From Oscillospiraceae bacterium (GTDB lineage: Bacteria; Bacillota; Clostridia; Oscillospirales; Ruminococcaceae), in the NCBI GenBank assembly GCA_018110855.1, contig JAGBFZ010000233.1, positions 1-5,042 on the forward strand: DNA of 5,042 nucleotides, in the 5' to 3' direction. This document shows, piece after piece, positions 1 through 5,042 of the stretch (positions are counted from its first letter, which is position 1; each line of letters begins with the position of its first letter). A model generated the notes under the pieces. It did no database searches, was not told the origin of the DNA, and saw only the letters and a list, made by a program, of their open reading frames with translations. The position numbers and the translations under genes were made by a program.

Positions 1-2
1 AG

Positions 3-629
3 TCCGAAATTAAGGACAGGATAAACCAGATCAAGGCTCAGATAGAGACCACAACTTCCGAGTTTGATAAGGAAAAGCTCCAGGAAAGACTTGCAAAGCT
101 CTCCGGCGGCGTAGCAGTTATCAAGGTTGGCGCAGCTACCGAGATCGAGATGAAGGAGAAGAAGCTCCGCATCGAGGACGCTCTTGCAGCTACCAAGGCA
201 GCTGTTGAAGAGGGTATCGTAGCAGGCGGCGGAACAGCTCTTATCAATGCAATGCCCACAGTTGCAAAGCTCACCGCTTCACTTTCCGGCGATGAAAAGA
301 CAGGCGCACAGATCGTTCTCAAGGCACTTGAGGAGCCTGTTCGTCAGATCGCAGCAAACGCAGGTCTTGAAGGCTCTGTCATCATTGACAAGATCGTTCG
401 CTCCAGAAAGGTCGGCTACGGCTTCGACGCTTACAACGAGACCTATGTTGACATGATCCCCGCAGGTATCGTTGACCCCACCAAGGTAACACGCAGTGCT
501 CTCCAGAATGCTGCTTCCGTTGCTGCAATGGTTCTCACCACCGAGTCTCTCGTTGCAGACATCAAGGAGGAGATTCCCGCTGCTGCCGCAGGTGCAGGCA
601 TGGGCGGCGGTATGGGCGGTATGTACTAA
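3..629 (+). CDS. groEL: Chaperonin GroEL (Hsp60), C-terminal part, 5' truncated
   Basis: ATP-driven protein-folding chaperonin of the cytosol, forming double heptameric rings with GroES. The gene enters from the left edge in frame at base 3 (two bases of a broken codon precede it) and ends at TAA 627-629, leaving 208 residues, roughly the last two fifths of a usual 540-residue protein. Visible hallmarks are the apical-to-intermediate stretch [16 protein letters not shown], then [16 protein letters not shown], whose Asp (codon 177-179) matches the Asp398 needed for ATP hydrolysis in E. coli GroEL. The nucleotide-binding glycine run AGGGTAL follows, and the protein ends in the Gly/Met tail [12 protein letters not shown]. 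No frameshift is seen. It is followed by its own terminator and faces the motility operon convergently. groES and any upstream control element lie outside the window. Family identity is secure; the Met at 150 is internal and not a start. Confidence 0.98.
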   Translation, partial: SEIKDRINQIKAQIETTTSEFDKEKLQERLAKLSGGVAVIKVGAATEIEMKEKKLRIEDALAATKAAVEEGIVAGGGTALINAMPTVAKLTASLSGDEKTGAQIVLKALEEPVRQIAANAGLEGSVIIDKIVRSRKVGYGFDAYNETYVDMIPAGIVDPTKVTRSALQNAASVAAMVLTTESLVADIKEEIPAAAAGAGMGGGMGGMY

Positions 630-657
630 TACCAAAACGCTGTTATATAAAGTTTTT

Positions 658-691
658 CGCCGTACGGGAGTTTTTCCTGTACGGCGATTTT
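658..691 (+). terminator. Rho-independent terminator of groEL
   Basis: A 12-bp stem (658-669 with 675-686, arms CGCCGTACGGGA and TCCTGTACGGCG) closes a 5-base loop and is followed by ATTTTGTGT. The single non-Watson-Crick pair, 666 with 678, is a G-U wobble in the plus-strand RNA but would be a C-A mismatch in the minus-strand RNA. No T-run follows the stem in the minus direction. Both points indicate that it serves groEL, whose stop codon is 28 bases upstream. Confidence 0.9.
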
Positions 692-705
692 GTGTAATAT
701 TGAAA

Positions 706-746
706 AATGTATTACATTCCGATGATAAGAACAGAATGTGATACAT
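706..746. repeat. Pair of ATGT-N3-ACAT palindromic boxes forming a long imperfect inverted repeat
   Basis: Two 11-base dyad-symmetric boxes, ATGTATTACAT (707-717) and ATGTGATACAT (736-746), lie 29 bases apart start to start. The first extends to a perfect 13-base palindrome at 706-718. Together they also pair as 13-base arms (707-719 with 734-746, one exception at 713/740) around a 14-base loop. In the minus direction the structure is followed by T5, so it could be a second terminator after the cheD one. However, the odd pair is G-U in plus-strand RNA and C-A in minus-strand RNA, which fits the plus strand better. Function is unknown: operator pair, backup terminator or 3'-UTR structure of groEL are all possible. 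Confidence 0.6.
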
Positions 747-772
747 AAAAAATCGGGGCACCAGCCCCGATT
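747..772 (-). terminator. Rho-independent terminator of the flhA-fliA-flgFG-cheCD operon
   Basis: A perfect 9-bp stem (AATCGGGGC at 751-759 with GCCCCGATT at 764-772) closes a 4-base loop. Read on the minus strand it runs into six T residues (752-747, the first two belonging to the stem). It begins two bases after the cheD stop codon (775-777), so it closes the minus-strand operon. In the plus direction no T-run follows, so it is one-directional. Confidence 0.92.
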
Positions 773-774
773 GA

Positions 775-1248
775 TCAAACTCTCTTAGTAGGCTTAGTAG
801 CAGCCCTGACCTCCATAATGCCGTCCTCGCTGTAAAAGAAAACGGTCCTGCCGAAATTGGAGCCTGTCTCCTCGGCAACAATGGGGATATTATAGGTGGA
901 AAGCACCTTTTTCACCGCTTCGATATTTCTCTCGCCGATGTTGAACACCGTGGAATTGGTGCTGAACATCTGAGCGCCGCCTGCGATCTTGGCTGTAAGG
1001 CGGTATTTTTTTGCACCCATTGCGCACATTTTCTGAATAAGCTCGGTAATGCCCGTATCAGCGTATCTTCGTGTGTTGTCGGCACCTGCGCCCGCCTCCT
1101 TGCTCCAAGGGAGCATTATATGTGCAAGCCCCGCGATTTTAAGTTCTGCGTCATAAAGGCAGATACCAATGCAGGAGCCCAGTGCATATGTTGCCAGAAC
1201 ATCGGGACTTTTAACCACATTCAGATCTGCTATACCAATGTTTACCAT
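775..1248 (-). CDS. cheD: Chemoreceptor glutamine deamidase CheD
   Basis: CheD deamidates particular glutamines in methyl-accepting chemotaxis receptors, making them methylatable or changing their signalling state. It also binds CheC and raises its phosphatase activity. It acts in the cytoplasm at the receptor array. The 157-residue protein has the usual CheD length. The Cys-His-Thr catalytic set is visible: Thr20 and Cys26 in ATYALGSCIGICLYD, and His43 in AHIMLP. These are one position off the T. maritima numbering (Thr21, Cys27, His44). The conserved RRYAD, AKIAGGAQMF and NIGERN stretches follow. The ATG start has AGGGGAG (1260-1266) 11 bases upstream. It is the last gene of the operon, 68 bases after cheC, the widest gap in the unit, and is followed at once by a terminator. 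A run of seven A (1006-1012 as T on the plus strand) encodes part of AKKYR. Confidence 0.96.
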   Translation of the reverse strand: MVNIGIADLNVVKSPDVLATYALGSCIGICLYDAELKIAGLAHIMLPWSKEAGAGADNTRRYADTGITELIQKMCAMGAKKYRLTAKIAGGAQMFSTNSTVFNIGERNIEAVKKVLSTYNIPIVAEETGSNFGRTVFFYSEDGIMEVRAATKPTKRV

Positions 1249-1316
1249 TTTATGTTACACTCCCCTAAGCGGCAATGCCGTTCTAATTAACAAAGTCACG
1301 AAAAACGATCTGCTTG

Positions 1317-1958
1317 TCAGACCTCAATGCCGAGCCTTGAAAACAGGGTCTCGAGAGAGGCAAGCTCAGGAACGAGGATCATATTGCTCTTGACCTCGTT
1401 ATTATCGTCCTTGGCGGCTCCGCCGAAAATAAAGCTGTCGTCGATAAAAAGAACGCTGTTGCCGATCTGGGCAAATTCCACAGCGGGAACTGCAAGTATT
1501 GCACCTGCCATGTCAATGCTGATGGTGGGAACGGAAATATCTATCGTCAGCCCCGTAAGGGAGGAAATAGCGTTTACATAGGAGCCTGCAAGGATATTGC
1601 CTATCTCCTGTATAAAGGACATATCCATCTCGTCAAGGTCTGTAAGATCGTTTATTTCCTTGCCGAAAACAGCATTCAGCATGGAGCTTGCGAAGCTTTT
1701 CTGCAAAACATAGAGCATCATTCCGTTGATGTCTCCCTTTAGCCCCACAAGCATACCAAGCACAATGTTTTCAGGACCGCCCAGATATTCAACGGATTCG
1801 TTGAAATCAAGCAGCTTAACGGTGGGAACTGAAATATCAATCGTTTGGCTCAGCATCTGAGAAAGGGAGCTTGCAGCATTTCCCTGACCGATGTTGCCGA
1901 TCTCACGCAGAACGTCAAAATGCATGGCGTTAAGCTGATCCATATTCTGAAGTGACAT
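1317..1958 (-). CDS. cheC: CheY-P phosphatase CheC
   Basis: CheC removes phosphate from CheY-P and, through CheD, feeds the CheY-P level back to the receptors during adaptation. The 213-residue protein has the CheC/CheX/FliY-type duplicated fold, and both copies of the signature D/S-x3-E-x2-N-x22-P are intact. The first is Asp15, Glu19, Asn22, Pro45 (DVLREIGNIGQGNAASSL...SVPTV). The second is Ser113, Glu117, Asn120, Pro143 (SFIQEIGNILAGSYVNAIS...SVPTI). Two active sites and no SpoA/FliN-like C-terminal domain make it CheC rather than FliY, and the duplication and length argue against CheX. The ATG start has AGAAAGG (1969-1975) 10 bases upstream. It lies 32 bases after the rod gene and just before cheD, the usual functional partner. 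Confidence 0.95.
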   Translation of the reverse strand: MSLQNMDQLNAMHFDVLREIGNIGQGNAASSLSQMLSQTIDISVPTVKLLDFNESVEYLGGPENIVLGMLVGLKGDINGMMLYVLQKSFASSMLNAVFGKEINDLTDLDEMDMSFIQEIGNILAGSYVNAISSLTGLTIDISVPTISIDMAGAILAVPAVEFAQIGNSVLFIDDSFIFGGAAKDDNNEVKSNMILVPELASLETLFSRLGIEV

Positions 1959-1990
1959 AATATCATAGCCTTTCTATCTGATTGGGCGGT

Positions 1991-2722
1991 TTATCCTCTG
2001 AGGTTGTTCACAAGGTTATTGAGCTCATCATGGAGCTTTACCATGTTTACATTGAGCTGGAATGCTCTCTGATACTCAATGACCTTAGTCATTTCCGTAG
2101 CAACACTTGTGCCTGAGGCTTCCATGTAGCCCTGTTTTTTCTTGATGGTGTCGTCCGCAATAGCCTCGCCGCTGGAGCCTGTGTTTATGTAATAATTATC
2201 TCCGAACTGATCGAGACCGTAGGGATTTTCAAAGCGATATGTGCCTATCTGGGGGATAAGCTCGGTGTAATCTATCTGCATATCCTCGTTAAAGGGAACA
2301 TTAATGCGGTTTCCTTCGTAATCGAGAACGAAGCTGCCCTTGCCGTCGCAAAGCTGCCATGTTCCGTTGCCGTCAATGTCTGTGATGTAAAATGCGCCGT
2401 CCTTGGAATAAGCGGTGTTGCCCGATGGAGTTTCCACAGCGAAGAAGCCCTCGTCAAGAGCAGCAAAATCCAGATCACGTTCGGTATGCCGCAGTGTAGA
2501 CTGCTCAAACATCAGGTCGGTCTTGTCCACCTTAACGCCGTGACCCGTCTGGACCTCCTCAATATTGTTGTTCCGCTTTGTATAAACAAGGTCGGCAAAG
2601 GAGGGACGGGACGCCTTGAAGCCGTAGGTATTGACGTTTGCTAAGTTATTACCCGTTATATCCATGCCCATCTGATTGCTTATAACGCCTGTGGTGGCGG
2701 TAAAGAATCCTATCCTGCCCAT
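1991..2722 (-). CDS. flgG: Flagellar rod protein, FlgG/FlhP-like (flagellar hook-basal body family)
   Basis: Axial protein of the flagellar basal body, exported by the flagellar type III system and assembled into the (probably distal) rod. The 243 residues are slightly shorter than the roughly 260 of E. coli FlgG. The N-terminal rod motif ITGNNLANVNTYGFK (residues 22-36) is clear. A central section with LDFAALDEGFFAVETPSG...YSKDGAF matches the FlgG/FlgF middle domain. The C-terminal motif is at about 197-243 (QGYMEASGTSVATEMTKVIE..., ending in VNNLRG). There is no signal peptide, as expected for this export route. The ATG start is fixed by an in-frame stop immediately upstream; GAAAGG (2735-2740) lies 12 bases before it, a somewhat long spacing. 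It follows the other rod gene by 26 bases. FlgG versus FlgF is judged from gene order (flhO-flhP in Bacillus) and the C-terminal motif, so the exact rod position is less certain than the family. Confidence 0.85.
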   Translation of the reverse strand: MGRIGFFTATTGVISNQMGMDITGNNLANVNTYGFKASRPSFADLVYTKRNNNIEEVQTGHGVKVDKTDLMFEQSTLRHTERDLDFAALDEGFFAVETPSGNTAYSKDGAFYITDIDGNGTWQLCDGKGSFVLDYEGNRINVPFNEDMQIDYTELIPQIGTYRFENPYGLDQFGDNYYINTGSSGEAIADDTIKKKQGYMEASGTSVATEMTKVIEYQRAFQLNVNMVKLHDELNNLVNNLRG

Positions 2723-2748
2723 TTATGTATCATTCCTTTCAGAAAGGG

Positions 2749-3504
2749 TCAGATCTTCATTAGATTGTTAACGGCGATCTGATTTACAGAGTTTATGATC
2801 TGCAATGCCTGAGAATTTGCTCTGAAAAGGGAGTTAGCGTCCATAGCCTTAGCCATTTCAGCGGCAACGTTAACATTGGAGCGCTCATACCAGCCCTGTC
2901 TTATGCGGTAAACCATTCCCTCGGGGATATTTCCCCAGCCCACGTCCTCATAGGGGCGCATGAGATTGGTGTCCACCTTTTCAATATCCGAATCATCGGG
3001 GAGGAATGTAAGAGCAAGTTGTATTTCCCTGCCGTCATCCACCTGAATAAGACCGTCCTCTCTGACGGTGAAATTTGCGGTTCCCAACTGAATAGGGTCG
3101 CCGTTGTCATCAATTACCCTGCCTGCCGAGCCGAGAGCCAAGTACCCTTCATTGTCAATATTGAACTGACCGTTTCGAGTGAGAAGGACCTCTCCCGAGT
3201 CTCTTCGCTGAATATTGAAATACACCGAGCCCATTACCGCCATATCAAGGCGGGAAAAGGTCTGCTCAAAGGTGCCGGATTCAAGGGAGGTCTTGGTCTG
3301 CTCCAGCGTTCTGTATCGGATAGTACCCGTTTCGCTGCGTTCACCATTGGCAAGCAGAAGAAGGTTGTCATGGAATGTGGTTGGGATAGCGGCGTCAGAC
3401 TTGTATCCCGCAGTATTGGTGTTTGAAAGATTGTTGGTAATAACGTTAAGAATGCGTTCCTCGTTAAGGATACCGTTTACCGAGGTGTAATAGCCTCTGA
3501 GCAT
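2749..3504 (-). CDS. flgF: Flagellar rod protein, FlgF/FlhO-like (flagellar hook-basal body family)
   Basis: Second axial rod protein, 251 residues, close to E. coli FlgF (251) and Bacillus FlhO. It opens with MLRGYYTSVNGI and the rod motif VITNNLSNTNTAGYKSD (about residues 21-37). Next come the middle domain (LDMAVMGSVYFNIQ...LLTRNGQFNIDNEGYL) and a C-terminal motif at about 203-251 (QGWYERSNVNVAAEMAKAMDANSLFRANSQALQ..., ending NNLMKI). It has no signal peptide, and export would be through the FlhA-containing gate. The ATG start is supported by AAAGGCGGT (3512-3520) with 7 bases of spacing; an ATG five bases upstream is out of frame. It sits 20 bases after the sigma-factor gene and 26 before its paralogue. 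The two proteins share end motifs but differ through the middle, so this is an old paralogous pair and not a recent duplication. Some annotators would call both genes flgG. Confidence 0.83.
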   Translation of the reverse strand: MLRGYYTSVNGILNEERILNVITNNLSNTNTAGYKSDAAIPTTFHDNLLLLANGERSETGTIRYRTLEQTKTSLESGTFEQTFSRLDMAVMGSVYFNIQRRDSGEVLLTRNGQFNIDNEGYLALGSAGRVIDDNGDPIQLGTANFTVREDGLIQVDDGREIQLALTFLPDDSDIEKVDTNLMRPYEDVGWGNIPEGMVYRIRQGWYERSNVNVAAEMAKAMDANSLFRANSQALQIINSVNQIAVNNLMKI

Positions 3505-3511
3505 ACCATAT

Positions 3512-3520
3512 ACCGCCTTT
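3512..3520 (-). promoter_or_regulatory. Ribosome binding site of the flgF-like gene
   Basis: AAAGGCGGT on the minus strand differs by one base from the ideal AAAGGAGGT and lies 7 bases before the ATG at 3504. It is worth listing because the same nonamer occurs before fliA, where it decides the start. Confidence 0.8.
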
Positions 3521-3524
3521 CAGT

Positions 3525-4289
3525 TTAATCCATAATATATTCGGAGATCTTTTCCTTTAGCTTATCCACAGCCTTTGAATGTATCTGGCAGACTCTTGAC
3601 TCGGATATGCCGAGAACCTGCGCTATTTCCGAATATTTAAGCTTTTCGTAGTAATAAAGGGTGATAACTGTCCTTTCCTTGTCCTTGAGACTGTCAATGG
3701 CAGCAGCAAGCTGAGATCTTCTCTCGGAGAGCATTACCTGTGCCTCTGCCTCGCTGTTTCCCGATTCATCGGCAATGTCAAAGCCGTCGAAGAGAAGCTC
3801 CTCAAAGGAAAGGGTAGTAGCCGCAGCAGATCTTGAGGAAAGACTGTCCAGCTTCTGAGGGGTGATGCCGAGCCTTGCGGCAATTTCCTCACGGGCAGGC
3901 TCCCTGTCCAGCTCTGCATAAAGCTCTGAAAATGCGTTGTCATATTCACGGATAAATTTTCTGACCCCACGGGGAACAGCGTCCATTCTGCGAATATAGT
4001 CTATAATAGCCCCTCGCACCTTTATGGAAGCGTAGGTGTCGAATTTAACATTTTTTTTCGGGTCGTAGCTGTCAACTGCATTCATCAGAGCCAGTACAGC
4101 CTCGTTGGAAATATCGTCGTCGTCCGCATATTTGCGGTACATATTACGGGTTGAGAGAACGGCGTAGCGGACAATATGCATACTCCGCATGACGATCTCA
4201 TTCCGCAGAGCTTTGTCGGGGGTCTGCTTGTACCTGTCAAACAGTCCCGAAATATCAGTATTTATTTCCGCAGTTTTAGCAGCATACAA
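3525..4289 (-). CDS. fliA: RNA polymerase sigma-28 factor for flagellar genes (FliA/SigD/WhiG family)
   Basis: Alternative sigma factor that directs RNA polymerase to late flagellar, motility and chemotaxis promoters. It is normally held by the anti-sigma factor FlgM, which is not in this window. From the TTG start it has 254 residues, a length typical of the family. Region 2 spans about 25-105 and includes AVDSYDPKKNVKFDTYASIKVRGAIIDYIRRMD, close to the FliA consensus. VPRGVRKFIREYD opens region 3, with the REPAREEIAARLGITPQKL helix-turn-helix at about 130-147. Region 4 is at about 202-248, with the helix-turn-helix KYSEIAQVLGISESRVCQIH. Start choice: GTG at 4298 is in frame, but its GT belongs to the Shine-Dalgarno sequence AAAGGCGGT (4297-4305). 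TTG at 4289 has the ideal 7-base spacing, so I prefer it; the GTG would give 257 residues. An A8 run encodes Lys78, Lys79 and part of Asn80. The gene follows flhA by 18 bases (9 if GTG is used) and precedes the rod genes by 20. Confidence 0.93.
   Translation of the reverse strand: MYAAKTAEINTDISGLFDRYKQTPDKALRNEIVMRSMHIVRYAVLSTRNMYRKYADDDDISNEAVLALMNAVDSYDPKKNVKFDTYASIKVRGAIIDYIRRMDAVPRGVRKFIREYDNAFSELYAELDREPAREEIAARLGITPQKLDSLSSRSAAATTLSFEELLFDGFDIADESGNSEAEAQVMLSERRSQLAAAIDSLKDKERTVITLYYYEKLKYSEIAQVLGISESRVCQIHSKAVDKLKEKISEYIMD
4051..4058 (-). repeat. A8 homopolymer inside fliA
   Basis: Eight consecutive A on the coding strand (T on the plus strand) spell AAA AAA plus the AA of AAT, for Lys-Lys-Asn in sigma region 2. 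It is the longest homopolymer I see in any coding sequence of the window. With nine A the reading frame meets TAA (TGT TAA) at once. With seven A it stops nine codons after the run (ATG TTA AAT TCG ... CCA TAA). Either change would abolish the sigma factor. Confidence 0.8.
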
Positions 4290-4296
4290 ATCAGAC

Positions 4297-4305
4297 ACCG
4301 CCTTT
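4297..4305 (-). promoter_or_regulatory. Ribosome binding site of fliA, overlapping a possible GTG start
   Basis: AAAGGCGGT on the minus strand is identical to the site before the flgF-like gene. It ends 7 bases before TTG 4289, the same spacing as at flgF. The GTG at 4298-4296 overlaps its last two bases, and the AAAGG core leaves only two bases before that GTG, too few for ordinary initiation. The site begins three bases after the flhA stop codon, which fits coupling of the two genes. Confidence 0.7.
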
Positions 4306-4307
4306 CA

Positions 4308-5042
4308 TTATATACTGATATTTCCCACAGCCTGGATCTGAACGGTGTTGTCTATCTCATTGAAGGAGAGCACCGTAACATTGGGGATAAACTGATCTAC
4401 CAGTTTTTTGAAATAGATTCGGACTATGGGGGAGGTGAGTACGATAGGAGCGGGAACCACGTCCTTGATCTTCTCGATCTGAGCATTAAGAGAAGCGATA
4501 AGGCTCTGAATGGACTGAGGATCCATAGCAAGATAGGAGCCCTGTTCGGACTTCTTCACCGAGGAAACTATCTTGTTTTCGGTCTCGGTGTCAAGGGTGA
4601 TGACTCTTATCTGACCGCCGTCTGAGAAGCGTCTTGTTATGGTTCTCTTGAGAGCCTGACGGACGTACTCGTTGGTGATATCAATGTCCTTCATATTGTG
4701 CTGATTGTCCGCAAGGGTCTCAAGAATGGTCTGGAGATCTCTTATTGGAACATTTTCCTTGAGGAGCATACAAAGCTCCTTCTGGAGATAAGCGATAGGC
4801 ACAACATTCGGAACAATATCCTCCACAATGGAGGGATTAGTCTCCTTCAGCTTGTCAAGCATGGTTTTCACGTCCTGACGGCTGAGAAGTTCATGAGCGT
4901 GATTCTTGATGATCTCGGAAAGATGGGTTATCATGACCGAGGTGGGGTCAATGAGGGTGTAGCCTGCGATCTCTGCACGGAGCTTGTTTTCCTCGCTTAT
5001 CCACTTGGCAGGGATATTGAAGGCAGGCTCAATGGTGTCGAT
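4308..5042 (-). CDS. flhA: Flagellar biosynthesis protein FlhA, C-terminal cytoplasmic domain, 5' truncated
   Basis: Integral membrane component of the flagellar type III export gate. The part seen here is the cytoplasmic domain that docks chaperone-substrate complexes and takes part in ordering export. The frame is open to the right edge (first full codon at 5042-5040) and ends at TAA 4310-4308, giving 244 residues of a protein usually near 680-700. The membrane segments lie outside the window. Counting from the edge, hallmarks are EPAFNIPAKWISEE (5-18), GYTLIDPTSVMITHLSEIIKNHAHELLSRQD (27-57), VEDIVPNVVPIAYLQKELCMLLKENVPIRDLQTILETLAD, and the C-terminal end PNVTVLSFNEIDNTVQIQAVG. These match FlhA in order and spacing. 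The Met at 4934 is internal. The sigma-factor gene follows within 9-18 bases, so the two are almost certainly cotranscribed. Confidence 0.97.
   Translation of the reverse strand: MDTIEPAFNIPAKWISEENKLRAEIAGYTLIDPTSVMITHLSEIIKNHAHELLSRQDVKTMLDKLKETNPSIVEDIVPNVVPIAYLQKELCMLLKENVPIRDLQTILETLADNQHNMKDIDITNEYVRQALKRTITRRFSDGGQIRVITLDTETENKIVSSVKKSEQGSYLAMDPQSIQSLIASLNAQIEKIKDVVPAPIVLTSPIVRIYFKKLVDQFIPNVTVLSFNEIDNTVQIQAVGNISI

Noticed and set aside
693..716. Alternative 7-bp hairpin TGTAATA/TATTACA
   Set aside because: Weak A/T stem with a 10-base loop that competes with the much longer 707-746 pairing; likely incidental to the AT-rich repeats.
279..881. 200-codon open frame on the minus strand across groEL, the intergenic region and the end of cheD
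   Set aside because: It runs antisense through well-conserved GroEL codons, crosses two terminators and resembles no protein family; it is a shadow frame of GroEL codon usage.
1006..1012. A7 run in cheD, in the phase of an A AAA AAA slippery heptamer
   Set aside because: A CCGCC/GGCGG stem follows, but only about two bases away, and the -1 frame gives an unremarkable extension of about 40 residues inside a conserved protein. I see no support for programmed frameshifting.
1249..1316. Possible internal promoter or regulatory RNA in the 68-base cheC-cheD gap, including the small hairpin CGGCAATGCCG (1270-1280)
   Set aside because: The stem is only four base pairs with a 3-base loop, and no convincing -35/-10 pair or sigma-28 site is seen; more probably plain spacer before the cheD ribosome binding site.
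3019..3426. 135-codon open frame on the plus strand inside the flgF-like gene
   Set aside because: Antisense to a conserved rod protein, with no family signature; chance open frame.
4176..4625. 149-codon open frame on the plus strand over the flhA/fliA junction
   Set aside because: It overlaps two strongly conserved genes in antisense, and I see no good ribosome binding site or recognisable domain.
1..5042. Sigma-28 promoters, CRISPR arrays, transposons, tRNA or rRNA genes
   Set aside because: By eye, no TAAA-N15-GCCGATAT-type site in a gap, no regularly spaced repeats, no transposase or terminal repeats, and no RNA gene. Gaps between genes on the minus strand are too short to hide one.

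Overview
The window is ordinary bacterial core genome. It holds the 3' end of groEL on the plus strand, facing a tightly packed flagellar/chemotaxis operon on the minus strand. Protein families, AAAGG-type ribosome binding sites and the combination of CheC and CheD with FlhA, a sigma-28 factor and paired FlgF/FlgG rod proteins point to a motile Clostridia-class Firmicute. A Ruminococcaceae/Oscillospiraceae-like source is my best guess from the GroEL sequence, but I cannot confirm the genus.

Layout: positions 3-629 (+) encode the last 208 residues of GroEL, ending in the usual Gly/Met-rich tail. Positions 630-774 are a 145-base convergent intergenic region. It has a rho-independent terminator for groEL (658-691), a pair of ATGT-N3-ACAT palindromic boxes that also form one long imperfect hairpin (706-746), and a terminator for the minus-strand operon (747-772). 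From 775 to the right edge everything is on the minus strand. In transcription order it reads flhA (3' part, 5042-4308), fliA/sigD (to 3525), flgF/flhO-like (3504-2749), flgG/flhP-like (2722-1991), cheC (1958-1317) and cheD (1248-775). The gaps are 9-18, 20, 26, 32 and 68 bases, so this looks like one transcription unit ending at the terminator just after cheD.

How the genes fit together: FlhA is the export-gate protein of the flagellar type III secretion system. The two rod proteins are substrates of that system and form the axial rod. The sigma factor switches on late flagellar genes once hook and basal body are finished. CheC (CheY-P phosphatase) and CheD (receptor glutamine deamidase) are the adaptation pair known from Bacillus and Thermotoga chemotaxis. 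Both carry intact catalytic residues here.

I found no undescribed system. The points most worth a second look are an A8 homopolymer in the sigma-factor gene, where gain or loss of one base truncates the protein; a sigma-factor start region in which the apparent GTG start lies inside the Shine-Dalgarno sequence, favouring a TTG start nine bases downstream; the paired palindromic boxes between the convergent genes; and the direct flhA-fliA junction without flhF/flhG.
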